DNA of 64,000 bases, taken from positions 3,410,001 to 3,474,000 of the forward strand of contig NZ_JBNTQY010000001.1 in assembly GCF_051209875.1 (NCBI RefSeq), written 5' to 3'. Shown in pieces: positions 52,458-60,986 of this stretch. Made by a program: the position numbers and the translations under genes. The first letter of the stretch is position 1. Every line of letters starts with the position of its first letter. Under the pieces are notes generated by a model. That model did no database searches and was not told the origin of the DNA. It was given only the letters and a program-made list of their open reading frames with translations. The stretch is from Emticicia sp051209875. GTDB taxonomy: Bacteria; Bacteroidota; Bacteroidia; Cytophagales; Spirosomataceae.

Positions 52458-54899
52458 TTATAATTTTCTAAAATAAGCAAATAAATGCGTTAAACCAACA
52501 GCAAAAAGTACTACTGAAAGCGAACTCAAAGGCATAAAAATGGCAGCTAAAACAGGTGAGAGTTGCCCCGTGACTGCCCACCCAATACCGATAAAATTAT
52601 AAACTAAAGACAAAATAAAACTGGCTTTTACTATATTGAGTGAGGTTTTGCTAAATTTCAAAAAATCTGATAATTGACTAAATTTTGAAGCATCCAAAAT
52701 AGCATCGCAAGCAGGTGAAAATACTTTAATATCTTCACTAATAGCAATCCCAACATCACTTTGTCGTAAAGCTCCAGCATCATTCAAGCCATCGCCAATC
52801 ATCAAAACATGGTTTCCTGCTTTCTGTTCTTTGCTAATAAAATTAAGTTTATCTTGTGGTTTTTGCTTAAAGAATAGGGAGTTTTTTTGAAAATAAGGAG
52901 CCAATTTTTCTCTATCTGCATCATTATCTCCAGATAGTAAAAACAATCGAAATTGTTTATTCAATTTTGTCAAGGTATTTTGCCAATTCGTGCGGTAAGC
53001 AGTTTGTATAACAAAATATCCAATATAAAGTCCATTAATTTCAATTAAAGCATGCGTATGATTGATTTCTTGCAACTTATTAGCTGATTGAATAAATCCT
53101 CTTTTCCCAATTCTAACTAAATTTCCGTCAATACTTGCTTCAATACCTTCTCCTTGAAATTCTTGGAAATAATCAATTCTAAGAGGTGAAAAATCTTGTA
53201 AAGTGATAGATTTTGCAATCATTTTACTCAAAGGGTGCATTGATTGAGAGCAAAGTGTTTTTACTAATTTTTGTTCAAATTCACTAAGATTAGCTGTGCC
53301 AACGAATTGGATTTTTTCTGAATTACTTTCAGTTAAAGTGCCTGTTTTATCAAAAACAATTTCATTTACTTCATTCAATAATTGAATCACACCTTGATTT
53401 TTTACATAAAATTTATTCCTTCCAAAGATTGCCATTGTAGCCGACATTGTAAATGGCATTGAAAGTGTCAATGCACAAGGGCATGCTACCATTAAAACAG
53501 CTGTCACCGAATTCCAAAATAGACTTGGTTCAACAAATGCCCAATAAATACCAGCAAATGAAGCAATCAGAAACGTAATGATTGTAAAGTATTTACTAAA
53601 TAGGTTCGCTAATTCGGTCGTTGGCATTACTTTTTCTTTGAGGAAAGCTTCATTGTTCCAAAGTTGAGTTAAATAACTTTGCGAAACAGGTTTTTGTACC
53701 ACCAGTTCGATTCCCTCCCCTATTTGTCGTCCACCTGCATAAATCATTTCGCCTACTTTTTTGCTCACAGGATCGGTTTCGCCTGTGACAAAACTGTAGT
53801 CAATCATGGCTTTACCTTTACTAATGAGAGCATCTGCAGGAATTAATTCTTGGTGATGGATGAAAATTGTGTCACCTTTTTTAAGCTCCATTACATTCAA
53901 AAAACGCTCAGATTGGTCTCTCAAAACTTTTACAGCTAAAGGAAAGTATGATTTGTAGTTTCGTTCAAAAGAAAGATAATTATAGGTTATTTGCTGCATC
54001 CATTTTCCAACCAAAAGGAAAAAAATTAAACCTGCTAAACTATCATAATAACCAGAAGAATGGTTGATAAAAGTTTCGTAAATGCTTCTTCCATAAAGTG
54101 TTATAATAGCTACTGCAATCGGAATATCAACACTAAAAACATTGGTTGTTTTGTTAATGTTTTCACGAATCGAAATGTAAGCTCCATTCAAATAGTCATA
54201 AGCTCCATAGAAAAAAACTGGTAAGGAAAGAACAAAATTGAAGTATAAAAAGAACTTTTGATACGTTGCGTCTATGTTGTTTTTGAGATCAAGATGAAAA
54301 TACTCTGGAAAACTCATCATCATGATATTTCCCATACAGAATCCTACAACACCAATTTTTAAAATAAGAGAACGTTGCTGAGCATTAACTTTTTGTGGTT
54401 TTGTTGTACTTTCTAAATTAAGTAATGGTTCATATCCAAGCGTTGCCAAAAGTTCAACAATTTCTTGAAGACCGACTTCGGCTGGATTATAACTGAGTGA
54501 CAATTCTTTTTTCAAAAAATTCAAACGTGAAGTAATAACACCTTTTCTAATTTTATTGAAATTTTCTAATAACCAAACACACGAACTGCAATGTACAGCA
54601 GGAATATAAAATGTCACTTTCGATAAGTTATCCGACTGATAATCAAGCAATTGAGAAACAATAACATTATCATTTAGGTAACTATACTTACCTTCAAAGT
54701 TCTTTGCTTTTAGGCTTATTCCAGCATTTGAGTTCAGATCATAATAGCCACAAAGGTTATTATCTTGTAAAATTTCATAGACAGTTTGGCAACCATGACA
54801 ACAAAAATGTTTATCTTCAACCGTAATTGACTCATCGGCACATTCATCGCCACAGTGATAACAAAGTAGTTTTTCTTCAATCTCTATTGTATGATTCAT
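52458..54899 (-). CDS. ccoI: Copper-exporting P-type ATPase CcoI (FixI)
   Basis: An 813-residue P1B ATPase that supplies copper to cbb3 oxidase. It begins with a Cys-rich segment (CYHCGDECAD; CCHGCQTVYEIL), followed by a metal-binding domain (PAVHCSSCVWLLENF). Membrane helices carry the ion motif CPCALTLSMP. The P domain has DKTGTLTES with phosphorylated Asp, and the ATP site has GDGLNDAGALRQSDVG. Domain order and length are normal for CcoI/FixI. It overlaps the preceding 124-residue gene by 4 bp, so translation is coupled. Confidence 0.95.
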   Translation of the reverse strand: MNHTIEIEEKLLCYHCGDECADESITVEDKHFCCHGCQTVYEILQDNNLCGYYDLNSNAGISLKAKNFEGKYSYLNDNVIVSQLLDYQSDNLSKVTFYIPAVHCSSCVWLLENFNKIRKGVITSRLNFLKKELSLSYNPAEVGLQEIVELLATLGYEPLLNLESTTKPQKVNAQQRSLILKIGVVGFCMGNIMMMSFPEYFHLDLKNNIDATYQKFFLYFNFVLSLPVFFYGAYDYLNGAYISIRENINKTTNVFSVDIPIAVAIITLYGRSIYETFINHSSGYYDSLAGLIFFLLVGKWMQQITYNYLSFERNYKSYFPLAVKVLRDQSERFLNVMELKKGDTIFIHHQELIPADALISKGKAMIDYSFVTGETDPVSKKVGEMIYAGGRQIGEGIELVVQKPVSQSYLTQLWNNEAFLKEKVMPTTELANLFSKYFTIITFLIASFAGIYWAFVEPSLFWNSVTAVLMVACPCALTLSMPFTMSATMAIFGRNKFYVKNQGVIQLLNEVNEIVFDKTGTLTESNSEKIQFVGTANLSEFEQKLVKTLCSQSMHPLSKMIAKSITLQDFSPLRIDYFQEFQGEGIEASIDGNLVRIGKRGFIQSANKLQEINHTHALIEINGLYIGYFVIQTAYRTNWQNTLTKLNKQFRLFLLSGDNDADREKLAPYFQKNSLFFKQKPQDKLNFISKEQKAGNHVLMIGDGLNDAGALRQSDVGIAISEDIKVFSPACDAILDASKFSQLSDFLKFSKTSLNIVKASFILSLVYNFIGIGWAVTGQLSPVLAAIFMPLSSLSVVLFAVGLTHLFAYFRKL

Positions 54900-55270
54900 A
54901 TTACCATTCTTTTAGTCTCAATATTCATAAAATCATTCATTTCTTTACCTAAACCGTTTTGTCTTTCGAGCGACCAATAATTTGTAAAGGATGATTCGAG
55001 CCATGTTTTACCAGATTTTCTGAATATTGATATTTGTAAACCCATATTTTCCCAAAACAACTCTTCCACTTGTATTACCTTCATTTCTGGGGTAATAAAA
55101 AAATTCTCCACTATTTTTTTATTGACTATATCCTTCAATAGACGTCGGTTATTAACCGCACCCATTTCTTCACCTTTATAATAAATTTCGAGGCGTAAAA
55201 ATGGATAAATACTATTGAATTGTTTTATCAAGTCTGATGCTGTCATGTTGACATCTACAAATAGTTCCAT
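54896..55270 (-). CDS. Small unknown protein coupled to ccoI
   Basis: A 124-residue soluble protein of no family I recognise. It has VNMTASDLIKQFNSIYPFLR near the start and a beta-rich middle (EIYYKGEEMGAVNN; LQISIFRKSGKTWLE) without Cys. The end overlaps ccoI by four bases (ATGA-type coupling). It follows a universal stress gene with 19 bp between. The tight coupling suggests work with CcoI or the oxidase. Clean start and codon use show it is a real gene. Confidence 0.72.
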   Translation of the reverse strand: MELFVDVNMTASDLIKQFNSIYPFLRLEIYYKGEEMGAVNNRRLLKDIVNKKIVENFFITPEMKVIQVEELFWENMGLQISIFRKSGKTWLESSFTNYWSLERQNGLGKEMNDFMNIETKRMVI

Positions 55271-55289
55271 AGGATATACTTTTAAAAAA

Positions 55290-56102
55290 TCAAACGACAG
55301 CTAAAATTGGAATCTCATCATTGAAAGCTAGACGCTCGGTATTACTTTCGGTAAAAATTCTTTCAAAGAAATTGTGCTTTTTAGGAAATGTAATGATCAA
55401 ATCAGCATGGTTATCTTTGGCAAATTTTAAAGCTAACTTCTTAAAATTATCACCCTCAATTACCGAAAATGTGTGAGGCACATTCTTTAACATTTCTCTC
55501 ACTTTCAGTCCATTAGCTTTTGCTTCAGCAGATTCTTCAGCAATCGTAATGATATTCACTGCCGCATCAAAATCTCGCAATAAACTGACAGCTTTCTGCA
55601 AGCTTTGTGTATTAAGTTCATAGAAAAAATCAAGTCCTAAAACAGCATTACTAAAAAAGGAATACTTAGTTTTGGGTGGTACCAATAAAATTGGGGTTTT
55701 GGTTTGATGAATCATTGCAGTGGCAATACTACCAAAATACTTAGCTCCTACAGGAGCATCACCCACACTACCCATTACTAATAAATCAGCTTGGGATTCT
55801 TCCAACATTTGCTTCAAAACATCAATGACCAAACCTTCTTTTACTTGTAATTCAATATCTAATTTTTCAGAAAACTTTTTAAGCAATCTTGTTTTCAGAC
55901 GTTTCATTACAAACAAACTATGTTTTTGTAATTCCTTCGAAGTAATAGATACTTCACTCAACTCAGATTCATAAGGTAAAATGTATCTAAAGGCATGAAA
56001 AATTACTAACTTTGCCTTAGCTTTGATAGCAATTTGAGCAGCTGTTAAAGCTGCTTTTCGTGATCCTTTCGAAAAATCAGTTGCAAAGACTATAGTTTTC
56101 AT
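55290..56102 (-). CDS. Universal stress protein (UspA family)
   Basis: A 270-residue two-domain universal stress protein. The first domain has MKTIVFATDFSKGSRKAAL and LLVMGSVGDAPVGAKYFGSIATAMI, the ATP-type loop; the second has ADLIITFPKKHNFFERIF. The ATG at 56102 begins the signature. It heads the operon that continues with the 124-residue gene, ccoI and ccoS, and faces the kinase gene across a 204-bp control region. Confidence 0.87.
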   Translation of the reverse strand: MKTIVFATDFSKGSRKAALTAAQIAIKAKAKLVIFHAFRYILPYESELSEVSITSKELQKHSLFVMKRLKTRLLKKFSEKLDIELQVKEGLVIDVLKQMLEESQADLLVMGSVGDAPVGAKYFGSIATAMIHQTKTPILLVPPKTKYSFFSNAVLGLDFFYELNTQSLQKAVSLLRDFDAAVNIITIAEESAEAKANGLKVREMLKNVPHTFSVIEGDNFKKLALKFAKDNHADLIITFPKKHNFFERIFTESNTERLAFNDEIPILAVV

Positions 56103-56166
56103 TGAAATATTGATTTTTGTGTTCATTTTCAACCGTACAAATTTTGCCTATTTTGAGGTTGATTAT

Positions 56167-56182
56167 TATGACTTTTGTCATA
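56167..56182. promoter_or_regulatory. CRP/FNR-like palindrome in the usp-ccoI / kinase divergent region
   Basis: TATGAC-TTTT-GTCATA is a perfect palindrome with TGA-N6-TCA core and 4-base spacer, centred about 72 bp from the usp start codon. The same architecture is at 49792-49807. The FNR-type recognition helix of the divergent regulator keeps the Glu and Arg that read TGA, so this is a good candidate operator. Confidence 0.55.
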
Positions 56183-56259
56183 TATTGATATGATATTGAA
56201 CGAGTGAAGCATTTTAAAAATCATATTCACGCTTCTTTATCAACTTATTTTGAAAATCC

Positions 56260-56271
56260 TGATTAATGTCA
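56260..56271. promoter_or_regulatory. Second, imperfect FNR-like site upstream of the kinase gene
   Basis: TGAT-TAAT-GTCA has the same core with one difference between the half-sites. It is centred about 41 bp before the kinase start codon, so it could mediate autoregulation. Confidence 0.38.
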
Positions 56272-56306
56272 TATTTTAGCTTATCATCATTTTACTAACT
56301 TGCCCA

Positions 56307-57530
56307 ATGATTGTAACCAATATTTCAATTGCTGAAAATGACATGCTGAATCAAGTAGAGGCGATATTTCAATATGCCACTGAAGCTATTCTTATCACCG
56401 ATAATCAGGGTAAAATTATTAGAGTAAATCCAAGTACAGAAGTGATGTTTGGATATAATGCAAGCGAGTTTATTAATCAAACCATCGAGATGTTGATTCC
56501 TAATCGTTTGAAGGAAAGGCATATGAATCATCGAACAAGCTTTCAAAGCAACCCTCACGCTCGATCGATGGGGGCAAATTTTGATTTATTTGCCAAACGA
56601 AAAGACAATAGTGAATTCCCGGTTGAAGTGAGTTTAAGTCCATATACCAATAGTCAAGGAAGTTTTGTTATTGCTTTTATCATTGACATTAGTATCAGAA
56701 AAAAAGCAGAAAACCAATTGATTGCGTATAAATCAGAGCTTGAAAGAGAAGTTGAGGAACGCACGATGATTTTGAAAGAAGCGATTCAAAAATTAGAACA
56801 AACCAAAGATGAACTTGATAATTCATTGAAAAGAGAGCGTGAAGTTAATTCGATGAAATCAAGATTTATTTCGATTGCTTCACATGAGTTTCGCACACCT
56901 TTGGCAACGGTATTATCTTCGCTTTCTTTAGTTGAAAAATATTCTGACCTAAAAGAAGACGAAAAACGCAACAAACATATCAATCGAATAAAATCATCGG
57001 TTAGAAACCTGACTGAAATTTTGAATGATTTTCTTTCTTTGAATAAACTCGAAGAGGGTAAAGTTATGCTCAATATCGAACAATTTAATTTGCATGACTT
57101 GATTGATGGAATCAGGCAAGAATTACAAGGTATTGCCAAAAAGAGTCAAAGAATCGAACTTTCATGTGCCGATAATGGCAACTGTATGGTGACTCTTGAT
57201 AAAACATTAATCCGAAACATTCTCATCAATTTGGTTTCCAATGCCATAAAATTTTCGCCAGAGGAAAGTACCATCAATATTGATGTAAAATTAGACGAAA
57301 ATACATTAATTATCAGTGTAAAAGATCGAGGGATAGGCATTCCTGAAGCAGATCAAAAACATTTATTTGAACGTTTTTTTAGGTCGAGAAACGCTGGTGA
57401 AATTCAAGGAACTGGACTTGGTTTAAGTATTGTTGCACATTATATAAATTTACTCAAAGGTACCATTCAATTTGAAAGTAAGGAAAATGAAGGTACCACA
57501 TTTTATATCCATTTACACCGAAATTTTTAA
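56307..57530 (+). CDS. PAS-domain sensor histidine kinase
   Basis: A 407-residue soluble kinase. The N-terminal PAS domain (about residues 13-130: IFQYATEAILITDNQGKIIRVN by parts, GYNASEFINQ) is followed by a coiled-coil linker and a HisKA domain with phosphorylated His193 (ASHEFRTPLATV). The catalytic domain has N-box NLVSNAIKFSPE, G1 DRGIGIP and G2 GTGLGLS. There are no membrane segments. FixL is a PAS kinase that senses O2 with haem, but no haem ligand can be assigned here. The stop is followed after 5 bp by the response regulator. Confidence 0.93.
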   Translation: MIVTNISIAENDMLNQVEAIFQYATEAILITDNQGKIIRVNPSTEVMFGYNASEFINQTIEMLIPNRLKERHMNHRTSFQSNPHARSMGANFDLFAKRKDNSEFPVEVSLSPYTNSQGSFVIAFIIDISIRKKAENQLIAYKSELEREVEERTMILKEAIQKLEQTKDELDNSLKREREVNSMKSRFISIASHEFRTPLATVLSSLSLVEKYSDLKEDEKRNKHINRIKSSVRNLTEILNDFLSLNKLEEGKVMLNIEQFNLHDLIDGIRQELQGIAKKSQRIELSCADNGNCMVTLDKTLIRNILINLVSNAIKFSPEESTINIDVKLDENTLIISVKDRGIGIPEADQKHLFERFFRSRNAGEIQGTGLGLSIVAHYINLLKGTIQFESKENEGTTFYIHLHRNF

Positions 57531-57535
57531 GAATA

Positions 57536-58594
57536 ATGAAGAAAATATTACTTATAGAAGATAATACAGAAATTCGTGAAAATACCGCTGAAATACTTGA
57601 TTTGGCTGATTATGAGGTAATTACTGCCGAAAATGGAAGAGTCGGTGTAGAAAAAGCCCATCTTGAAAAACCTGATTTAATCATTTGCGACATCATGATG
57701 CCGATTATGGATGGCTATAGTGTGCTTCATTTGCTCTCAAAAACGCCCGATACTGCCAATATTCCATTTATTTTCCTAACAGCTAAAGCCGACCGTTCTG
57801 ATTTTAGAAAAGGAATGGAAATGGGAGCAGATGATTATATCACGAAGCCTTTTGATGATGTTGAACTACTCAATGCCATTGAAAGTCGTCTAAAAAAAGT
57901 TGAATTATTACAAAAAAACTATTCGAAAGACTTAACTGGTCTTGATGAGCTAATTAGTGATGCAGGTGGTGACCAAGAGCTAAAAAAACTACTTGAAAGC
58001 CGTGAAGTAAGAAATTATAAAAAGAAAAGTGAGATTTATCGTGAAGGAGATTATCCACTCTATTTGTTTTGTGTGGTAAAAGGAAAAATCAAAACTTTCA
58101 AAACAAATGATGATGGAAAAGAATTGATTATCAATATTTACGATAAAAACGATTATCTTGGATATGTTGATTTATTGCAAGAAAGCAATTATAATGAATC
58201 GGCAGCGGCAATGGAAGATTGTGAAATATGCTTGATTCCAAAGAATGATTTTTATAATTTGGTGCTTCGTAATCGCCAAGTTGCACAAAAATTCATTCAA
58301 TTACTTTCAAAAAATATCAAAACCAACGAAGACCAATTATTAAAGTTAGCATATAATTCGGTAAGAAAACGTATTTCTGAGGCATTACTAAAATTCTATA
58401 GCCATTTAACCAAAGAAGGTACGCCTACAAATCAAATGAAGATAAGCCGTGAAGATTTATCGAATGTGGCAGGAACTTCACTCGAAACAGCCATCCGTAC
58501 CCTTTCTGACTTTAAAGATGAAAAATTAATCGAAATCGAGTCTGGGAAAATTACAATTTTAGATTTGGACAAATTAAAAAGATTGAAGAATTAA
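57536..58594 (+). CDS. Response regulator with CRP/FNR output domain (REC-cNMP-fold-HTH fusion)
   Basis: A 352-residue regulator. Residues 1-120 are a receiver with acceptor Asp52 (IICDIMMPIMDG), Thr in FLTAKADR and Lys in YITKPF. A coiled linker leads to a CRP-like beta-roll (about residues 155-255: EIYREGDYPLYLFCVVKGKI). A winged HTH follows (KISREDLSNVAGTSLETAIR). The recognition helix keeps Glu and Arg in SLETAIRTL at the positions that read TGA in FNR. It has no FNR-type Cys cluster. It is paired with the kinase (5 bp apart) and faces the cbb3 operons. Confidence 0.92.
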   Translation: MKKILLIEDNTEIRENTAEILDLADYEVITAENGRVGVEKAHLEKPDLIICDIMMPIMDGYSVLHLLSKTPDTANIPFIFLTAKADRSDFRKGMEMGADDYITKPFDDVELLNAIESRLKKVELLQKNYSKDLTGLDELISDAGGDQELKKLLESREVRNYKKKSEIYREGDYPLYLFCVVKGKIKTFKTNDDGKELIINIYDKNDYLGYVDLLQESNYNESAAAMEDCEICLIPKNDFYNLVLRNRQVAQKFIQLLSKNIKTNEDQLLKLAYNSVRKRISEALLKFYSHLTKEGTPTNQMKISREDLSNVAGTSLETAIRTLSDFKDEKLIEIESGKITILDLDKLKRLKN

Positions 58595-58600
58595 ATAAAA

Positions 58601-58634
58601 TTGAAGGAATGATGATTTTATTATCTTTCCTTCA
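58601..58634. terminator. Weak hairpin after the regulator gene
   Basis: TTGAAGGA (58601-58608) pairs with TCCTTCAA (58627-58634) around an AT-rich loop. It lies between the convergent regulator and oxidoreductase genes. Confidence 0.55.
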
Positions 58635-58639
58635 AAAGT

Positions 58640-59260
58640 TTATTGTCTTTTTAAAAGTTTGAAGCCAATCTCACGGCCTTGTCCTTGAAACATTGCCAAG
58701 TTAATCCAAAAGAAAGCAAACTGTTCCATCAATTGAAATTTATCATTTCCACCAATGCTATAACAATTGGCAAAGCCTGCATCTAATGCCAATTGTTGGG
58801 CAATTTTCTTGCCTTTTTCTGAATCTCCTGCCACAAAAGCATCAATGGCAATATCTCCATAATTGGGTTCGAGCATATTATTGAAACCCGTTGTATTAAA
58901 ACATTTTACAACATCTCTTGAATTTGTATTTGCCAAAATAGCATCGGTTGTATTTGAAAATCCAAGAGGGCCACGCCCCATCACAATATTCATGCTATCA
59001 ATAATTACTTTATCAGTGGTGTCGCCCAAAGATTTTACGACTTCCACCGCCAAAGGAGCTGGTGTTGCGATTAAAACCACATCCGATTGAATGACAGCCT
59101 CTTGAATTGTATAAACTGAAGTATTCGGATTAATGAGCAATTCCTTGCCCTTAAAGTTTTGTACATCTCGCACTCCCAATAAAATTTGATGACCTGCATT
59201 GGCCCATTTAGTTGCCAAAGCTCCGCCTACATTGCCCGTCCCAATAATTGCTATTTTCAT
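58640..59260 (-). CDS. NADP-binding F420-reductase-like oxidoreductase
   Basis: A 206-residue protein with an N-terminal Rossmann motif (IAIIGTGNVGGALATKWANAGH) of the NADP-oxidoreductase/F420-dependent family. The segments VVLIATPAPLAVEVV, SMNIVMGRGPLGF and VKCFNTTGFNNMLEP fit FNO-like proteins, which transfer hydride between NADP and a second cofactor. In an organism without known F420 use, another substrate is likely. The ATG at 59260 is chosen over a TTG at 59281. Confidence 0.82.
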   Translation of the reverse strand: MKIAIIGTGNVGGALATKWANAGHQILLGVRDVQNFKGKELLINPNTSVYTIQEAVIQSDVVLIATPAPLAVEVVKSLGDTTDKVIIDSMNIVMGRGPLGFSNTTDAILANTNSRDVVKCFNTTGFNNMLEPNYGDIAIDAFVAGDSEKGKKIAQQLALDAGFANCYSIGGNDKFQLMEQFAFFWINLAMFQGQGREIGFKLLKRQ

Positions 59261-59479
59261 TTTCTCATTTGATTGATTCAATACTTCTAAAACGCCTAAA
59301 AATGTGCATTAGTTTCTGGCTTAACAAGGAAAGTCATTGAATTAAATAATTATTTTGGCTATTAATGGAAAAAGGATAAATTAATAGATTTGACAATTGG
59401 TATCCTGAAATTTTTTGACGGTATTTTGGGAATTCAAAACTTAGTTTAGTCCACATATTGCTAAGTGAATTAAAAAAAA

Positions 59480-60889
59480 TTACTCTTTAACTGTCAATAG
59501 AGCATCTAATTGTTTTCTATCCATTAATTTCCCATGTACAACTAAAGCATGAATTTGTTGAGTTGCCGAAATATTGAGAAGTGGATTTTCATTCAAAATC
59601 AAAATATCTGCTTTTTTACCAATAGAAATACTTCCGTATTGATCAGATTTATTCAAAAACTCAGGGCCATTAATGATTGAAGCTTGTAATGCTTGCAAAG
59701 GTGTAAGTCCATTCTTGACCATTAATTCCAATTCTTGGTGTAATCCTAAACCTGGATAATCAAAACTATTCAAATAACCAGCATCAGTTCCTGCCAAAAT
59801 TTTCACACCCGAACGCCACAACAATGGCAGTAAAGAAGCTGCTTTTTCGATGGTTCTATGACGAATTTCAATTGCTTCTTTTGTGTCTTTAGCGGCTCTT
59901 TGTACTCTCCAATCATAAGTTTTACGTAAACCAGGCCCAATATATTTCAAAAAAGCATCATTTTTATGATCATTTACATCCAAAAATGCAGTAGCATAAC
60001 TTATTGATAATGTGGGAGTTACGGCAGTTTTGTTTTTGGCTAAAATTTTGAATGTCGCTTCCGCAGTGGCTTCATCAAATTCATTGATTGCTTTTAATGA
60101 CAATTCACGAGCAGGGAGTATGCCATTAGCAACTTGTTCGGTTAATTCTTTTTCATTTTTTAAACCTGCTCTTAATAAATAAGAAATATGTTCGATGCTA
60201 CTCAAGCCCGCTTCACTCACCTGTCCAATCGTAAAAACTGGAGGAATATGAGCTGAAGTTTTATAACCTCTTCTACCTGCTTCTTTGATACTTCCCAAAT
60301 ATATTTCGGGCTTGATTGTATTATCGGTAATTTTTACAAAATCAACTTTAATTTTTTGTAATGAATCCAGAGCTTTATTTACTTCATCCATTGTCCCCAC
60401 TTCAATATCGCCTTGCCAAATAGATTTATAACCCTCCAACTTAGGGCCAGAAGTAAAAATCGTTGGCCCTAAAAGTTTGCCTTCGTTCACTCCTTTTCGC
60501 CATTCCAATACACTTGGTGTAATATCGGCCGCAGCATCTCGCACCGCAGTAATTCCATTGGCGATATAAAGATTGAGTAAATCTTTATTTTCTTGAATCA
60601 AACTATCTCCTCCACCAAAATGTACGTGCATATCCCATAATGCTGGCATAACAAATTTACCTTTGGCAGAAATCGTTTGTTTTGCTTTATATTTTGATAA
60701 TGTATTTGCCGTGCCAACATTAATAATTTCTCCATTTTTTACTGCAATTACCTGATTATCAGCAACTTTTCCTGTGCTAATATTGATAATACTTGCATCT
60801 TTTATAAGTAAATCAACTGTATTTGTTTGAGCAAATGCGGTAGCTTGTAAAAGCGTTATTATCAGTGCTGTGAATGTATATTTTCTCAT
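59480..60889 (-). CDS. Secreted amidohydrolase-superfamily enzyme (imidazolonepropionase-like)
   Basis: A 469-residue metal-dependent amidohydrolase with a signal peptide (MRKYTFTALIITLLQATAFA|Q). The metal motif is WDMHVHFGG. A Lys-like position in VDFVKITDN, two His (TSAHIPP; SIEHISYLL), and the Asp in ILAGTDAGYLN complete the site. The C-terminal beta-sandwich ends with GKKADILILNENPL. Substrates of secreted members include peptides and cyclic amides; the one here is unknown. It is on its own between two non-coding gaps. Confidence 0.88.
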   Translation of the reverse strand: MRKYTFTALIITLLQATAFAQTNTVDLLIKDASIINISTGKVADNQVIAVKNGEIINVGTANTLSKYKAKQTISAKGKFVMPALWDMHVHFGGGDSLIQENKDLLNLYIANGITAVRDAAADITPSVLEWRKGVNEGKLLGPTIFTSGPKLEGYKSIWQGDIEVGTMDEVNKALDSLQKIKVDFVKITDNTIKPEIYLGSIKEAGRRGYKTSAHIPPVFTIGQVSEAGLSSIEHISYLLRAGLKNEKELTEQVANGILPARELSLKAINEFDEATAEATFKILAKNKTAVTPTLSISYATAFLDVNDHKNDAFLKYIGPGLRKTYDWRVQRAAKDTKEAIEIRHRTIEKAASLLPLLWRSGVKILAGTDAGYLNSFDYPGLGLHQELELMVKNGLTPLQALQASIINGPEFLNKSDQYGSISIGKKADILILNENPLLNISATQQIHALVVHGKLMDRKQLDALLTVKE

Positions 60890-60986
60890 AAGACTTTTAT
60901 TGTAGATTCACAAATATGTATGAAAAATTAGCAAAATCAAACAAAAGATTGCTTACAAATTCCATTCTTTGTATTAAAGTAAAAAT

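Noticed and set aside
57536..58594. Frame fusion artefact joining a response regulator and a separate Crp gene
   Set aside because: The reading frame is continuous, the linker has normal codon use, and no internal start is needed; the fusion appears real.
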